A stretch of 64,000 nucleotides of DNA from TMED27 sp041397865 (GTDB lineage Bacteria > Pseudomonadota > Alphaproteobacteria > Micavibrionales > Micavibrionaceae): contig JAWKVT010000003.1 of NCBI GenBank assembly GCA_041397865.1, positions 124,001 through 188,000 of the forward strand, written 5' to 3'. Both the position numbers and the translations under genes were made by a program. The notes beneath the pieces were generated by a model that made no database searches, was not told the origin of the DNA, and saw only the letters and a program-made list of their open reading frames with translations. How positions within the stretch are numbered: position 1 is the first letter of the stretch; each line of letters opens with the position of its first letter. Below are positions 24,897 through 33,458 of the stretch, piece after piece.

Positions 24897-25769
24897 TCAA
24901 TCCCGCAGCAAATCATTAATGCTCGTCTTGCTCCGCGTTTGCTCATCCACGCGTTTGACAATCACGGCGCAGGACAGCCCCGGCCCCGGTGAGCCGTCGG
25001 GCAAACTTTTCCCCGGCATTGTCCCCGGCACAACCACGGAATAGGCCGGAACGCGGCCCCGGAAAACCTCGCCCGTTTCCCGGTCTATAATCTTGGTCGA
25101 CATGGAAATAAACACGCCCATGGACAGGACAGAGCCTTCCTCAACCACAACGCCTTCAACCACCTCAGACCGCGCGCCGATAAAACAATTATCTTCAATA
25201 ATCGTCGGTCCGGCTTGCAAAGGCTCCAAAACCCCGCCAATACCGACGCCGCCGGATAAATGCACATTCTTGCCGATCTGCGCGCACGATCCCACCGTCA
25301 CCCACGTATCAACCATGGTCCCTTCATCGACATAAGCGCCCAGATTCACAAAACTCGGCATAAGCACCGCCCCCGGCGCGATATAGGCCGAGCGCCGCAC
25401 CACGCAATTGGGCACTGCACGAAAACCCGCCTTGTCAAAATCGTCCTTCTCCCAGCCGTCAAATTTGCTCGGCACTTTGTCATACCAGTTTGATCCGTCC
25501 GGTCCGCCTGAAATCACCTGCATAGGGTTCAGGCGAAACGACAGCAAAACCGCTTTTTTCGCCCATTGATGCACATGCCACTCTTTAGCACCGTTTTGGC
25601 CGTCAATTTTCTCCGCCACGCGAAGCGCACCCTCATCCAGCATCGCCAAAGTTTGCTCAACAGCTTCGCGTTCCGCGCCTTTTGTATCCGGGCCGATAGC
25701 ATCGCGATTATCCCACGCGCCGTTAATTGTTGTTTCCAGATCCGTATGTTGCATGGCCGCGTGTCCCAT
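24897..25769 (-). CDS. dapD: Tetrahydrodipicolinate N-succinyltransferase
   Basis: The ATG at 25767-25769 (MGHAAMQHTDLETTI...) has AAGGGG 11 bases upstream; the frame extends to 25826 without support. The protein has about 290 residues. It has an N-terminal helical part and a left-handed parallel beta-helix of hexapeptide turns (GAYVDEGTMVDTWVTVGSCAQIG, IEDNCFIGARSEVVEGVVV). It makes N-succinyl-2-amino-6-ketopimelate from THDP, upstream of dapE in lysine and DAP synthesis. Confidence 0.95.
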   Translation of the reverse strand: MGHAAMQHTDLETTINGAWDNRDAIGPDTKGAEREAVEQTLAMLDEGALRVAEKIDGQNGAKEWHVHQWAKKAVLLSFRLNPMQVISGGPDGSNWYDKVPSKFDGWEKDDFDKAGFRAVPNCVVRRSAYIAPGAVLMPSFVNLGAYVDEGTMVDTWVTVGSCAQIGKNVHLSGGVGIGGVLEPLQAGPTIIEDNCFIGARSEVVEGVVVEEGSVLSMGVFISMSTKIIDRETGEVFRGRVPAYSVVVPGTMPGKSLPDGSPGPGLSCAVIVKRVDEQTRSKTSINDLLRD

Positions 25770-25842
25770 ATGTTTTGCCCCTTCAAATGTCAATATTGCC
25801 CAGCACTTGACCATGATCGGTCGCAAAAATCAAGGGGAGCGC

Positions 25843-26517
25843 TTATGAGGAATGAGAGAGCAGATATTTCTTCGCCCGCTCCAGCTTTTTCAGATCGGCT
25901 TTTTGCAAGTATGCCTTATGCGGTTCCAAAAGCTCCACAACGCGCCGGTAGTTTTTTTCAAGATACGCACTCGCCGCATCTGCGCAAATGGCTTGCAGAG
26001 CGTCGCTGTGTTTTTGCCGAAGGCCTTGCTCAAGCCTTGCGCTGCGGATTGTCATCGCCCGCTCCAGCAATTTTGGGCCGGGATTGAGAATAACACGGGC
26101 ATGCTTTTCAAGGCAGGTTGCAATCCGCCCGAGCGTTTTTTGGATAAGCTCGGGCGTACTGACGCCTTTATCCCCGGCAAGGCATTGGCTGTCTTTCCGT
26201 GCAGCAGTAAGGATCTCGGCAAGCTCAAAACGTTCGAAAGGATTGTAAAAACTGTAAGCTTCAACCATAAACAATTCATTGCCGAAACAAATTTCTATGG
26301 CGCGCCCGTCTTTTTCATAGCGCGTCACAGCGGAAAAAGAGCGGCCTTCCTCCGGCCGATCCTCCAACGGTTTTATAATCTTGTAATTATTTTTATACTC
26401 GGCCATACCGCAAAGAAAGCTGTAACCGTGACGTTCCTCAAGAAAACGAAAATGCCGCTCGCATTCCGAAAAAAAACACCGAAGAACCTTGTCCGTTGAA
26501 AGACTCGTTTCCTGCAT
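25843..26517 (-). CDS. Unknown protein upstream of dapD
   Basis: The 224-residue, probably cytoplasmic protein has a first half that looks like an alpha/beta domain (ECERHFRFLEERHGYSF, RYEKDGRAIEICFGNEL). The C-terminal half is helical and could contain a TPR-like pair (YLEKNYRRVVELLEPHKAYLQKADLKKLERAKKYL). No catalytic motif was recognised. It is on the dapD strand, 73 bases upstream, so it may share a transcript. Confidence 0.7.
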   Translation of the reverse strand: MQETSLSTDKVLRCFFSECERHFRFLEERHGYSFLCGMAEYKNNYKIIKPLEDRPEEGRSFSAVTRYEKDGRAIEICFGNELFMVEAYSFYNPFERFELAEILTAARKDSQCLAGDKGVSTPELIQKTLGRIATCLEKHARVILNPGPKLLERAMTIRSARLEQGLRQKHSDALQAICADAASAYLEKNYRRVVELLEPHKAYLQKADLKKLERAKKYLLSHSS

Positions 26518-26601
26518 AAAAGCCCCGTACCCTGTTATACTCGGCTGAGCAGCGCAGACTTCACTTACAAAGCAGCGAAGAATTTGTTATGAATATGCAC
26601 T

Positions 26602-27549
26602 ATGTTTTGTGCAATACGCTGGCTCGATTTACCCCCTTCTAATATAAGGAAAGAACATTTCCAAAAAGTTAAGAGTGCCAATCTCTTGCAAGCGCCGTTT
26701 TACGGTCTGGCATCAGCCCAAACCGGGCCATCCCGGCCAAAATGGGCGGTTATTGAGATAGATGGTGAGGAAGCGGGATTTTTCCAAATCCTCGAAAGCC
26801 GCGCTTTGGGCCGCCTGTTACATGCTGTGATTCTCGACAGAGGCCCGCTATGGTACGCAGAATACGGCTCTCACCAACATTTTGAAGCATTTTTACAGGC
26901 TTTCCGGCGCGAATTTCCCGCCCGCCCGGGTCGGACCGTTCGCTTTATACCGGAAATCGAAGCCTCCCCCGAGATTGAAGTGCTGCTGAAAAAGCATAAA
27001 TTCCGTAAAAAGTCTGAAGACTATCAAACCATTGTACTGGATTTAACGCAAAGCGAAGACCATTTGCGCGCCGCCTTAAAGAAAAAATGGCGAGGGAGCC
27101 TTCAAAAAGCGGAAAAGGCCGGAATAACCGTTGAGTGGCACGAAGATACGCAGCACCTCGATTGGCTCCTGAAGTCCTATGCGCTCGACAAAAAAACGAA
27201 GGGCTATGACGGCCCGTCCGTACAACTTATAAAGGCGCTGGCCAATTGCGCCGCCCCGGATGGAGATTTGCTTATTGGCCGCGCCCGTCACGAAGGGCGT
27301 GCCATAGCCGCTATTTTGTTATTCTGCCATGGACGAAGCGCAACCTATCAGATAGGCTGGAACACGCAGGAGGGACGACGATATGGTGCGCATAATCTGC
27401 TGCTCTGGCAAGCGATGTTGCATCTGAAAGCGAAAAACATAACGGCGTTTGATTTAGGAGGCGTCAATGAAAGCGAAGCAAAAACGGTTAAAACATTCAA
27501 GGAAGGCATGGGTGGCCGCCTTATTACTCTGGCTGGCCTTTATACCTGA
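26602..27549 (+). CDS. FemAB/GNAT-like acyltransferase
   Basis: The 315-residue protein has the two GNAT-like lobes of the FemAB/FemX group. Features are HAVILDRGPLWY in the first half, LRAALKKKWRGSLQKAEKAGI before the second lobe, and YGAHNLLLWQAMLHLKAKNITAFDLGG near the end. Relatives use aminoacyl-tRNA to extend peptidoglycan or act as peptidoglycan-linked acyltransferases; the acceptor is unknown. The next gene starts inside it at 27467 with a strong GGAGG site. Confidence 0.85.
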   Translation: MFCAIRWLDLPPSNIRKEHFQKVKSANLLQAPFYGLASAQTGPSRPKWAVIEIDGEEAGFFQILESRALGRLLHAVILDRGPLWYAEYGSHQHFEAFLQAFRREFPARPGRTVRFIPEIEASPEIEVLLKKHKFRKKSEDYQTIVLDLTQSEDHLRAALKKKWRGSLQKAEKAGITVEWHEDTQHLDWLLKSYALDKKTKGYDGPSVQLIKALANCAAPDGDLLIGRARHEGRAIAAILLFCHGRSATYQIGWNTQEGRRYGAHNLLLWQAMLHLKAKNITAFDLGGVNESEAKTVKTFKEGMGGRLITLAGLYT

Positions 27550-28357
27550 TGTCGCTCCTGCCGCCGATACCCCGCGCCAGCAGCTCGTCTATGAAGTCTA
27601 CGCGGGCGGCATCCACGCCGTACAGGCAAAGCTCGATATCGACCTGCGCAAAAAAGGCCGTTACGATCTTGTGATGGATGCCAAAACGCGCGGCTTCCTC
27701 GGCTCGCTTATCCCGTGGGAAGGGCGCTTCGAAAGCCACGGCTGGGCGCTTGAGGGCGGTTATCAACCTGAAAAGCATCAGTCAACGGCCAGTTGGCGTG
27801 AGGACCTTGATATCAAGGAATACCTGTACAACAAAAACGGATCGTTTAAATCGCTGCGCATCACCAATGATAAAAGTGATGGCGAAATACAGGACGTTCC
27901 CGGCGAAGTCACCGACGGCACCGTTGACGCCCTGACCGCAACCCTTGAAATTTTAAAAAACTATAATGAAGCAGGAAAATGCGAAGGCTCTTCCGATGTG
28001 TTTGATGGCAAACGCCGTTTTAAACAGGTCTTCGAACACAAGAAATCCGTAACGCTCGAAAAATCAAAATACAATATTTATGGCGGCCCCGCGGCAGAAT
28101 GCACGGTTGAAGTCATCCCTGTTAATGGCGAGTGGCATAAAAAACCGCGCGGCTGGCTCTCCATTCAGGAGCAGGGGCGCGCCAAGGGCACAATGCCGAC
28201 CGTCTGGATCGCACAGATGAGTGAAAACGGCCCTGCCGTTCCGGTAAAGATCCGCGTTAAAACAGCCTATGGCACACTCTTTATGCATCTGGCCGAATAC
28301 CAAAACGCCGATACGATCCTGATTGCGGAAAAGCGTGTAACGGATGAGGAAGACTAA
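27467..28357 (+). CDS. DUF3108 domain exported protein
   Basis: The 296-residue protein has a signal peptide (basic start, WVAALLLWLAFIPDVAPAAD). The DUF3108-like barrel begins LVYEVYAGGIHAVQAKLDIDL, with FESHGWALEGGYQPEKHQS and a ...VPVKIRVKTAYGTLFMHLAEYQ ending. The start overlaps the FemAB-like gene by 83 bases but has TTTAGGAGGCGTCA directly before its ATG. It is followed after five bases by glmU. Role unknown, periplasmic. Confidence 0.87.
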   Translation: MKAKQKRLKHSRKAWVAALLLWLAFIPDVAPAADTPRQQLVYEVYAGGIHAVQAKLDIDLRKKGRYDLVMDAKTRGFLGSLIPWEGRFESHGWALEGGYQPEKHQSTASWREDLDIKEYLYNKNGSFKSLRITNDKSDGEIQDVPGEVTDGTVDALTATLEILKNYNEAGKCEGSSDVFDGKRRFKQVFEHKKSVTLEKSKYNIYGGPAAECTVEVIPVNGEWHKKPRGWLSIQEQGRAKGTMPTVWIAQMSENGPAVPVKIRVKTAYGTLFMHLAEYQNADTILIAEKRVTDEED

Positions 28358-28362
28358 AACAC

Positions 28363-29718
28363 ATGAATAATAAACCGCTCGCTATCATTATTCTCGCTGC
28401 GGGGCAGGGCACGCGGATGAAATCAAACCGCCCCAAAGTCATGCACGAACTCGCCGGGCGGCCAATGATAAACTGGCTGCTTGAAACTTGCGAAAGCTTC
28501 GGCCCGGAAAAAATCGTCGTTGTTACCGGGCCGGATATGCCCGGTCTTGAAGCCGCCATTAAGCCGCACACGGGCGTGGTACAAAAAGTGCGCGATGGCA
28601 CAGGCGGCGCGGTGAAATGCGCAATTTCTGCGCTGAAAGGTTTCACGGGAGATGTCCTCATCCTGCTTGGCGATACGCCGCTTTTAACCGTAGAAACAAT
28701 GCAAACCCTTATTCAAACCAAGACAGAAAACAAGGCCTCTCTTTCTCTCTTGGGGTGCATCATGGAAAACAGCTATGGCTATGGCCGCTTAATCCTGAAT
28801 GAAAAGGATGAGCTACAGGAAATCGTCGAGGAAAAGGATGCCGACGAAGAGCAAAAACAAATCCGGCTCGTCAATACGGGCGCGTTTTGCGCCGATGGAG
28901 CAAGACTCGAAAGCTGGCTCGAAAAAATCGACAACAATAATGCACAAAATGAATTTTATATCACGCAGCTCCCCGCCATTATCGCTGCCGAGGGTGGAAA
29001 AACCGCAGTTGCGATCACAAAAGACGCCGCCGAAATTCATGGCTGTAACACCCGCGCCGACCTCGCCGCGCTGGAAAAAACCTTGCAATCGCGCCTGCGC
29101 ACCCGCCACATGAATGAGGGCGTTTCGATGCAAGACCCCGATACTGTCTATCTCTGGCACGACACACAAATCGCCCCCGGTTGCACGCTGGAACCAAACA
29201 TTTATTTCGGCCCGAACGTCTCGATCGCCGAAAACGTCACCATCCGCGCCTTCTCTCATATCGAGGAAACAACAATCGGCTCCGGTGTGGCCGTCGGCCC
29301 TTTTGCGCGCCTGCGTGGCGGTGCAAAGCTGGCGCAAGATGTGAAAATAGGCAACTTTGTTGAAATCAAAAACGCGGAACTGGCGCACGGCGTAAAGGCC
29401 AATCATCTGGCCTATCTTGGTGATGCCGCCATCGGGGAAAACACCAATATCGGTGCCGGAACAATCACCTGCAATTATAACGGCTTTGAAAAAAATAAAA
29501 CGATGATTGGAAAGAATGTTTTCGTAGGTTCAAACGCCGCGCTTGTCGCTCCGGTGACAATAGAAAACGACGCCATCATTGCCGCCGGTTCAACCGTCAC
29601 CGAAAACGTCCCCGCCGATGCGCTCGCGATCGCCCGCGCGGCCACGGAAATCCGAAAAGGCTGGGCCGCGAAATACCGCAAAATCAAAGAAGCCGCCAAA
29701 AGAAAAAAAGCGTCCTGA
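28363..29718 (+). CDS. glmU: Bifunctional UDP-GlcNAc pyrophosphorylase / GlcN-1-P acetyltransferase
   Basis: The 451-residue enzyme makes UDP-GlcNAc. The uridylyltransferase domain starts with LAAGQGTRMKSNRPKVMHEL, and the C-terminal acetyltransferase is a left-handed beta-helix with VAVGPFARLRGGAKL, HLAYLGDAAIGENTNIGAGTITCNY and VGSNAALVAPV. It feeds peptidoglycan and LPS synthesis together with glmS, about 500 bases downstream. Confidence 0.97.
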   Translation: MNNKPLAIIILAAGQGTRMKSNRPKVMHELAGRPMINWLLETCESFGPEKIVVVTGPDMPGLEAAIKPHTGVVQKVRDGTGGAVKCAISALKGFTGDVLILLGDTPLLTVETMQTLIQTKTENKASLSLLGCIMENSYGYGRLILNEKDELQEIVEEKDADEEQKQIRLVNTGAFCADGARLESWLEKIDNNNAQNEFYITQLPAIIAAEGGKTAVAITKDAAEIHGCNTRADLAALEKTLQSRLRTRHMNEGVSMQDPDTVYLWHDTQIAPGCTLEPNIYFGPNVSIAENVTIRAFSHIEETTIGSGVAVGPFARLRGGAKLAQDVKIGNFVEIKNAELAHGVKANHLAYLGDAAIGENTNIGAGTITCNYNGFEKNKTMIGKNVFVGSNAALVAPVTIENDAIIAAGSTVTENVPADALAIARAATEIRKGWAAKYRKIKEAAKRKKAS

Positions 29719-29719
29719 A

Positions 29720-29763
29720 TTATCCCCGCTTCTTTAGCGCTTTTTGCCAGCTTATCCCCGCTT
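29720..29763 (+). repeat. Pair of 12-bp direct repeats after glmU
   Basis: TTATCCCCGCTT occurs at 29720-29731 and again at 29752-29763, 32 bases apart (about three helical turns). It lies between glmU and a small exported protein. It could be a binding site pair or a relic of slippage. No function is shown. Confidence 0.5.
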
Positions 29764-29792
29764 GTTTCTAAACAATATGCTAATCTCCAAAC

Positions 29793-30068
29793 ATGAAATT
29801 TCTTTCGATTCTCTTACTCGCTTTCACAATTTCTTCCCCCGTTTTCGCCGCCTGTGAAGGTTTCAACAGCGGCATGGACGCGCTCGAAAACGCGATAAAA
29901 CAAACGGCCAAACCGGTAAAAACATACAAATCAACCCCGCCTATCGCCTCTATAAACCGCTCAATTGATGCGCTTGAAAAAGCGATTGAAGCAGACCGCC
30001 GCAAAAACAGCGCCCAAACCCCGCGCACACACTCCCCCCCGCTTGTAACATCCCGCAACATCATGTGA
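29793..30068 (+). CDS. Small exported protein, unknown
   Basis: The 91-residue protein has a clean signal peptide (MKFLSILLLAFTISSPVFAA, then CEGF). The mature part holds two similar short helices, SGMDALENAIKQT and RSIDALEKAIEAD, suggesting an internal duplication. The C-terminus is Pro/Ser rich. No strong ribosome site precedes the ATG, so the call rests on the signal peptide and repeat. Confidence 0.6.
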   Translation: MKFLSILLLAFTISSPVFAACEGFNSGMDALENAIKQTAKPVKTYKSTPPIASINRSIDALEKAIEADRRKNSAQTPRTHSPPLVTSRNIM

Positions 30069-30209
30069 CTTGCGGTTTTCTACCAAATCATTAAATTCTT
30101 AAGCATTAGTCAAAGCCATTTTCTTTCCTGCCAGACATGAAGAATGTGGTTTAGTAAGCTAAGCGAACGACGAGTAACGCAACAGGAAAGAAAAGAGCAA
30201 AGACTAAAA

Positions 30210-32039
30210 ATGTGCGGAATAATAGGTATCCTTAGCGAAAATGACGTCGCGCCTCTTTTGGTCGAAGGGTTGCGCCGCCTTGAATATCGCGGTTATGACT
30301 CAGCCGGAATCGCTACGCTGCATGATGGAGCGCTGGAGCGCCGCCGCGCCAAAGGCAAACTCTCCAATTTGGAAGGAAAACTAAGCGCCGCCCCGCTTTC
30401 CGGCCATCTCGGCATCGGCCATACGCGCTGGGCCACCCATGGCGGCCCGTCCGAAGATAACGCCCACCCTCACGCGACTGATAAAGTCGCCGTCGTCCAT
30501 AACGGCATCATCGAAAATTATGCCGCCCTCAAAGCCGAACTTGAAACCCATCAGGCTCGTTTTGAAACCGATACCGATACCGAAGTCATCGTCCATCTCG
30601 TTGACCACTACCTTACCCAGGGGAAAACCCCGCAGGAAGCCGCCAACGAAACCTTCAACCGCCTTGAGGGTGCCTTCGCCGTCGTCTTGATTTTTGCCGG
30701 TGAAGACAACCTCATGATCGGCTGCCGTCAGGGTACGCCGCTCGCTGTTGGGTATGGTGAGGGTGAAATGTTCGTCGCCAGCGATTCCTACGCGCTTGCG
30801 CCTCTGACCAAAAAAATCTGTTTCCTTGAAGACGGCGACCGCGTGAGCGTCACCCGCAAAGGCGCACGCGTCTACGTGAATGACAACACCGAAGTCACCC
30901 GCGAAATCCGCATTACCGCCCAAAGCGGGGCAACGACGGGTAAGGGCGAGTACGACCATTTCATGCTCAAGGAAATCTACGAACAGCCCGCTGTCATTGG
31001 CGATACGCTGGGTTCCTTCGTTCACCCCTCAACCGGGCGCATCGACATTCCCGAAGACATTCAAGAAGCGCTCCTCAAAGCCCCGCGCCTCACACTCATT
31101 GCCTGCGGCACCGCGTACTACGCTTGCATGGTCGCCAAATACTGGTTCGAGCAAATCGCCCGCGTACCCTGCGAAATTGATGTGGCTTCGGAATTCCGCT
31201 ACCGCGAAGCGCCTATGCCCGATGGCGGCGTAGCCGTTTTCGTTTCTCAATCCGGCGAAACCCTCGATACGCTTGAGGCTTTGCGTTATTGCAAAAAACA
31301 GGATCAAAAAATTCTCTCCATCGTCAACACGATCGAAAGCACCATCGAACGTGAAAGCGATATGGTTCTGCACACCCTTGCCGGTCCGGAAATCGGCGTG
31401 GCCTCGACCAAAGCCTTCACCACGCAAATCACCACGCTCGCCTGCCTCGCCTTCGCTACCGCGCGCGCAAAGAAAGAAATAACGCCGGAGCAAATGCACG
31501 AAATCGGCGAAGCGCTGCGCCATGTTCCGGCTGTCGCCGCCGATATCTTGCAGCATGATGAAGCCATCAAACACATCGCCAAAGACGTGGCAAAGGCCCG
31601 CGACGTACTATATCTGGGACGCGGCAATCTCTACCCCATCGCGCTCGAAGGGGCGCTCAAGCTCAAGGAAATTTCATATATCCACGCCGAAGGCTACGCC
31701 GCCGGGGAAATGAAACACGGCCCCATCGCGCTCATTGACGATAACGTGCCGGTTGTTGTCATCGCCCCGGGCAATGACCCGCTCTTTGAAAAAAACGCTT
31801 CGAACATTCAAGAAACAGTCGCACGCGGCGGAAAGGTTTTCCTCATCTCCGATGAGCAGGGCGCACAAAACCTCAAAGACGTTTCAACATGGTCTGTGGC
31901 CACAAAGCCCGTTCACCCCTTCGTCGCGCCCATTCTCTACGCTATCCCCGTCCAGCTTCTTTCTTACCATGTTGCTGTCGCCAAAGGCACAGATGTCGAC
32001 CAGCCGCGCAATCTGGCCAAGTCCGTCACGGTGGAGTAG
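30210..32039 (+). CDS. glmS: Glutamine-fructose-6-phosphate aminotransferase
   Basis: The start must be the ATG at 30210, because the Cys after Met (MCGIIGIL) is the N-terminal nucleophile of the glutaminase domain. This gives 609 residues. RLEYRGYDSAGIA and the two SIS domains (FVSQSGETLDTLEALR, YLGRGNLYPIALEGALKLKE) are clear, and the C-terminus is QPRNLAKSVTVE. It makes GlcN-6-P, the entry to UDP-GlcNAc. The frame's extension to 30144 is not translated as part of GlmS. Confidence 0.97.
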   Translation: MCGIIGILSENDVAPLLVEGLRRLEYRGYDSAGIATLHDGALERRRAKGKLSNLEGKLSAAPLSGHLGIGHTRWATHGGPSEDNAHPHATDKVAVVHNGIIENYAALKAELETHQARFETDTDTEVIVHLVDHYLTQGKTPQEAANETFNRLEGAFAVVLIFAGEDNLMIGCRQGTPLAVGYGEGEMFVASDSYALAPLTKKICFLEDGDRVSVTRKGARVYVNDNTEVTREIRITAQSGATTGKGEYDHFMLKEIYEQPAVIGDTLGSFVHPSTGRIDIPEDIQEALLKAPRLTLIACGTAYYACMVAKYWFEQIARVPCEIDVASEFRYREAPMPDGGVAVFVSQSGETLDTLEALRYCKKQDQKILSIVNTIESTIERESDMVLHTLAGPEIGVASTKAFTTQITTLACLAFATARAKKEITPEQMHEIGEALRHVPAVAADILQHDEAIKHIAKDVAKARDVLYLGRGNLYPIALEGALKLKEISYIHAEGYAAGEMKHGPIALIDDNVPVVVIAPGNDPLFEKNASNIQETVARGGKVFLISDEQGAQNLKDVSTWSVATKPVHPFVAPILYAIPVQLLSYHVAVAKGTDVDQPRNLAKSVTVE

Positions 32040-32182
32040 TGGAGAACGGGGGGTAGACTTACGCACCTTTGTAACGTTTGAAGCGATTCTGTAATCCACG
32101 AATTTATGGGCTGCACCATACGCGGAAGATCAAAAATTCGTCCCGTGCATAATGTATAAAAGCAATGAGTTTTGATCCTGCT

Positions 32183-33394
32183 TCATAGATAAAGTTTTCG
32201 AGTATTTTCCTCTGCGGGCAGGGCGCTTTGGGTAAGCAGCGTTTTAAGATCGGGCAGATTTGCTCTGTTTTCCAGCGCGGTTTTTACAGCCGTGCGGAGC
32301 TGCTGCGGGAGGGACGGCAGGACGGCGCGAGTGTCGTGATAGCTGTAAGAATTGTCTTTCGGTTCGGGGACACCACCGGGATTACTTTCGCTTTGCCAGT
32401 CAAAATTCAGCCAGTAAAAGCGGCGGCGCTCTGAAATATCAAGAACATTCGGGTTATTCGCATCGGCGCGCAGGGTTTCGTCCTGATTCAGGCGCGGGTG
32501 GACCCCGTAACGTGACATCTGAAAACCGACAAAGTCATATTCATGTTCGACCGATATAATTTTTGGCGACGGGCGATCATCCTGCTGTAAGGCGGGCAGT
32601 GCACCGCTGATGCTGAAAATCAGGATATTGTCGAACACCTTTTGGGTTTCTTCTTTCGAATAGCCTAATCCATCCATTTTGTCGTTCAGGCAGTTCATGA
32701 GCATTTGGCTAAACGTACCGCCATAGCTTTGCCCGGCAAGGGTTATGCGCATATTTTTGGCTGCGGTATCGACATTGATTTTTTGAGGATCCGCTACATT
32801 CTCTTTAGAAAAAATATGCTCTCTTTTCTGCATTTTTGATTTCGATATTCGGGGAAGGAAAACCTCGTTTACAAATTCTTCGGCTTCACGGCTGTAAAAA
32901 TCATGCTTTATGTTTAATCTATACGCATCCTGAAGGCGGTTGAACCATGAGCGGGAGACTGTCTTGTGATCTGTCTGGGTTTGGTAATGATAAATTGCAG
33001 ACTGGTGATCGAATGCTTGATTGTAAATGCCAAGATCACGCAAACCAACATCGCGGTTGCGTATACGGTCTGTACCTGAACCGGCAAAGAAGAAGCTGTT
33101 TACTTTTGTGTGATCAAGTTCTTTATCGTTTTCATCGTATAAATAGATACCTGTTTTGACGTTTTCAGGGATGTCGGCTTTGAGTTCGCTCACTCTGGAT
33201 ACTTGTTTGAAAGCTTCCATCAGCCCTACGCGGAGCAGGGCCATTGCGCGTGAATTGCCTTTTTCGAGTTGCCATTGATGGAAACGCAGCATTTTATCGC
33301 TTGATTTGGCATCGGGGAGATCCAGCCCTTTGGGGAGTGACCATGTTCCACAAACCGCATTGGCGAATTTTGTAAATTGTAACGCAGCAGACAT
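32183..33394 (-). CDS. Unknown protein with an alpha/beta-hydrolase-like nucleophile motif
   Basis: The 403-residue protein has no signal peptide. Around residue 215 it reads MRITLAGQSYGGTFSQML, an excellent GxSxG nucleophile elbow (GQSYG). ILIFSISGALPAL follows as the next strand, then SVEHEYDFVG (possible acid) and YSYHDTRAV (possible catalytic His). The first 200 residues are helical and unlike known lipases. A serine esterase is a fair guess. It stands alone on the minus strand. Confidence 0.7.
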   Translation of the reverse strand: MSAALQFTKFANAVCGTWSLPKGLDLPDAKSSDKMLRFHQWQLEKGNSRAMALLRVGLMEAFKQVSRVSELKADIPENVKTGIYLYDENDKELDHTKVNSFFFAGSGTDRIRNRDVGLRDLGIYNQAFDHQSAIYHYQTQTDHKTVSRSWFNRLQDAYRLNIKHDFYSREAEEFVNEVFLPRISKSKMQKREHIFSKENVADPQKINVDTAAKNMRITLAGQSYGGTFSQMLMNCLNDKMDGLGYSKEETQKVFDNILIFSISGALPALQQDDRPSPKIISVEHEYDFVGFQMSRYGVHPRLNQDETLRADANNPNVLDISERRRFYWLNFDWQSESNPGGVPEPKDNSYSYHDTRAVLPSLPQQLRTAVKTALENRANLPDLKTLLTQSALPAEENTRKLYL

Positions 33395-33458
33395 TTCATA
33401 ACCTTTTTTGTATGGAAATCAATTTTTCATATCTTTAAAGGCGTGTCAAGGGGGTGGG

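Noticed and set aside
30381..31025. A 214-residue minus-strand frame inside glmS
   Set aside because: It is antisense to conserved glutaminase sequence; composition is typical of shadows.
32098..32141. 8-bp inverted repeat (ACGAATTT/AAATTCGT) after glmS
   Set aside because: The loop of 28 bases is long, there is no T run, and such a match is not rare by chance.
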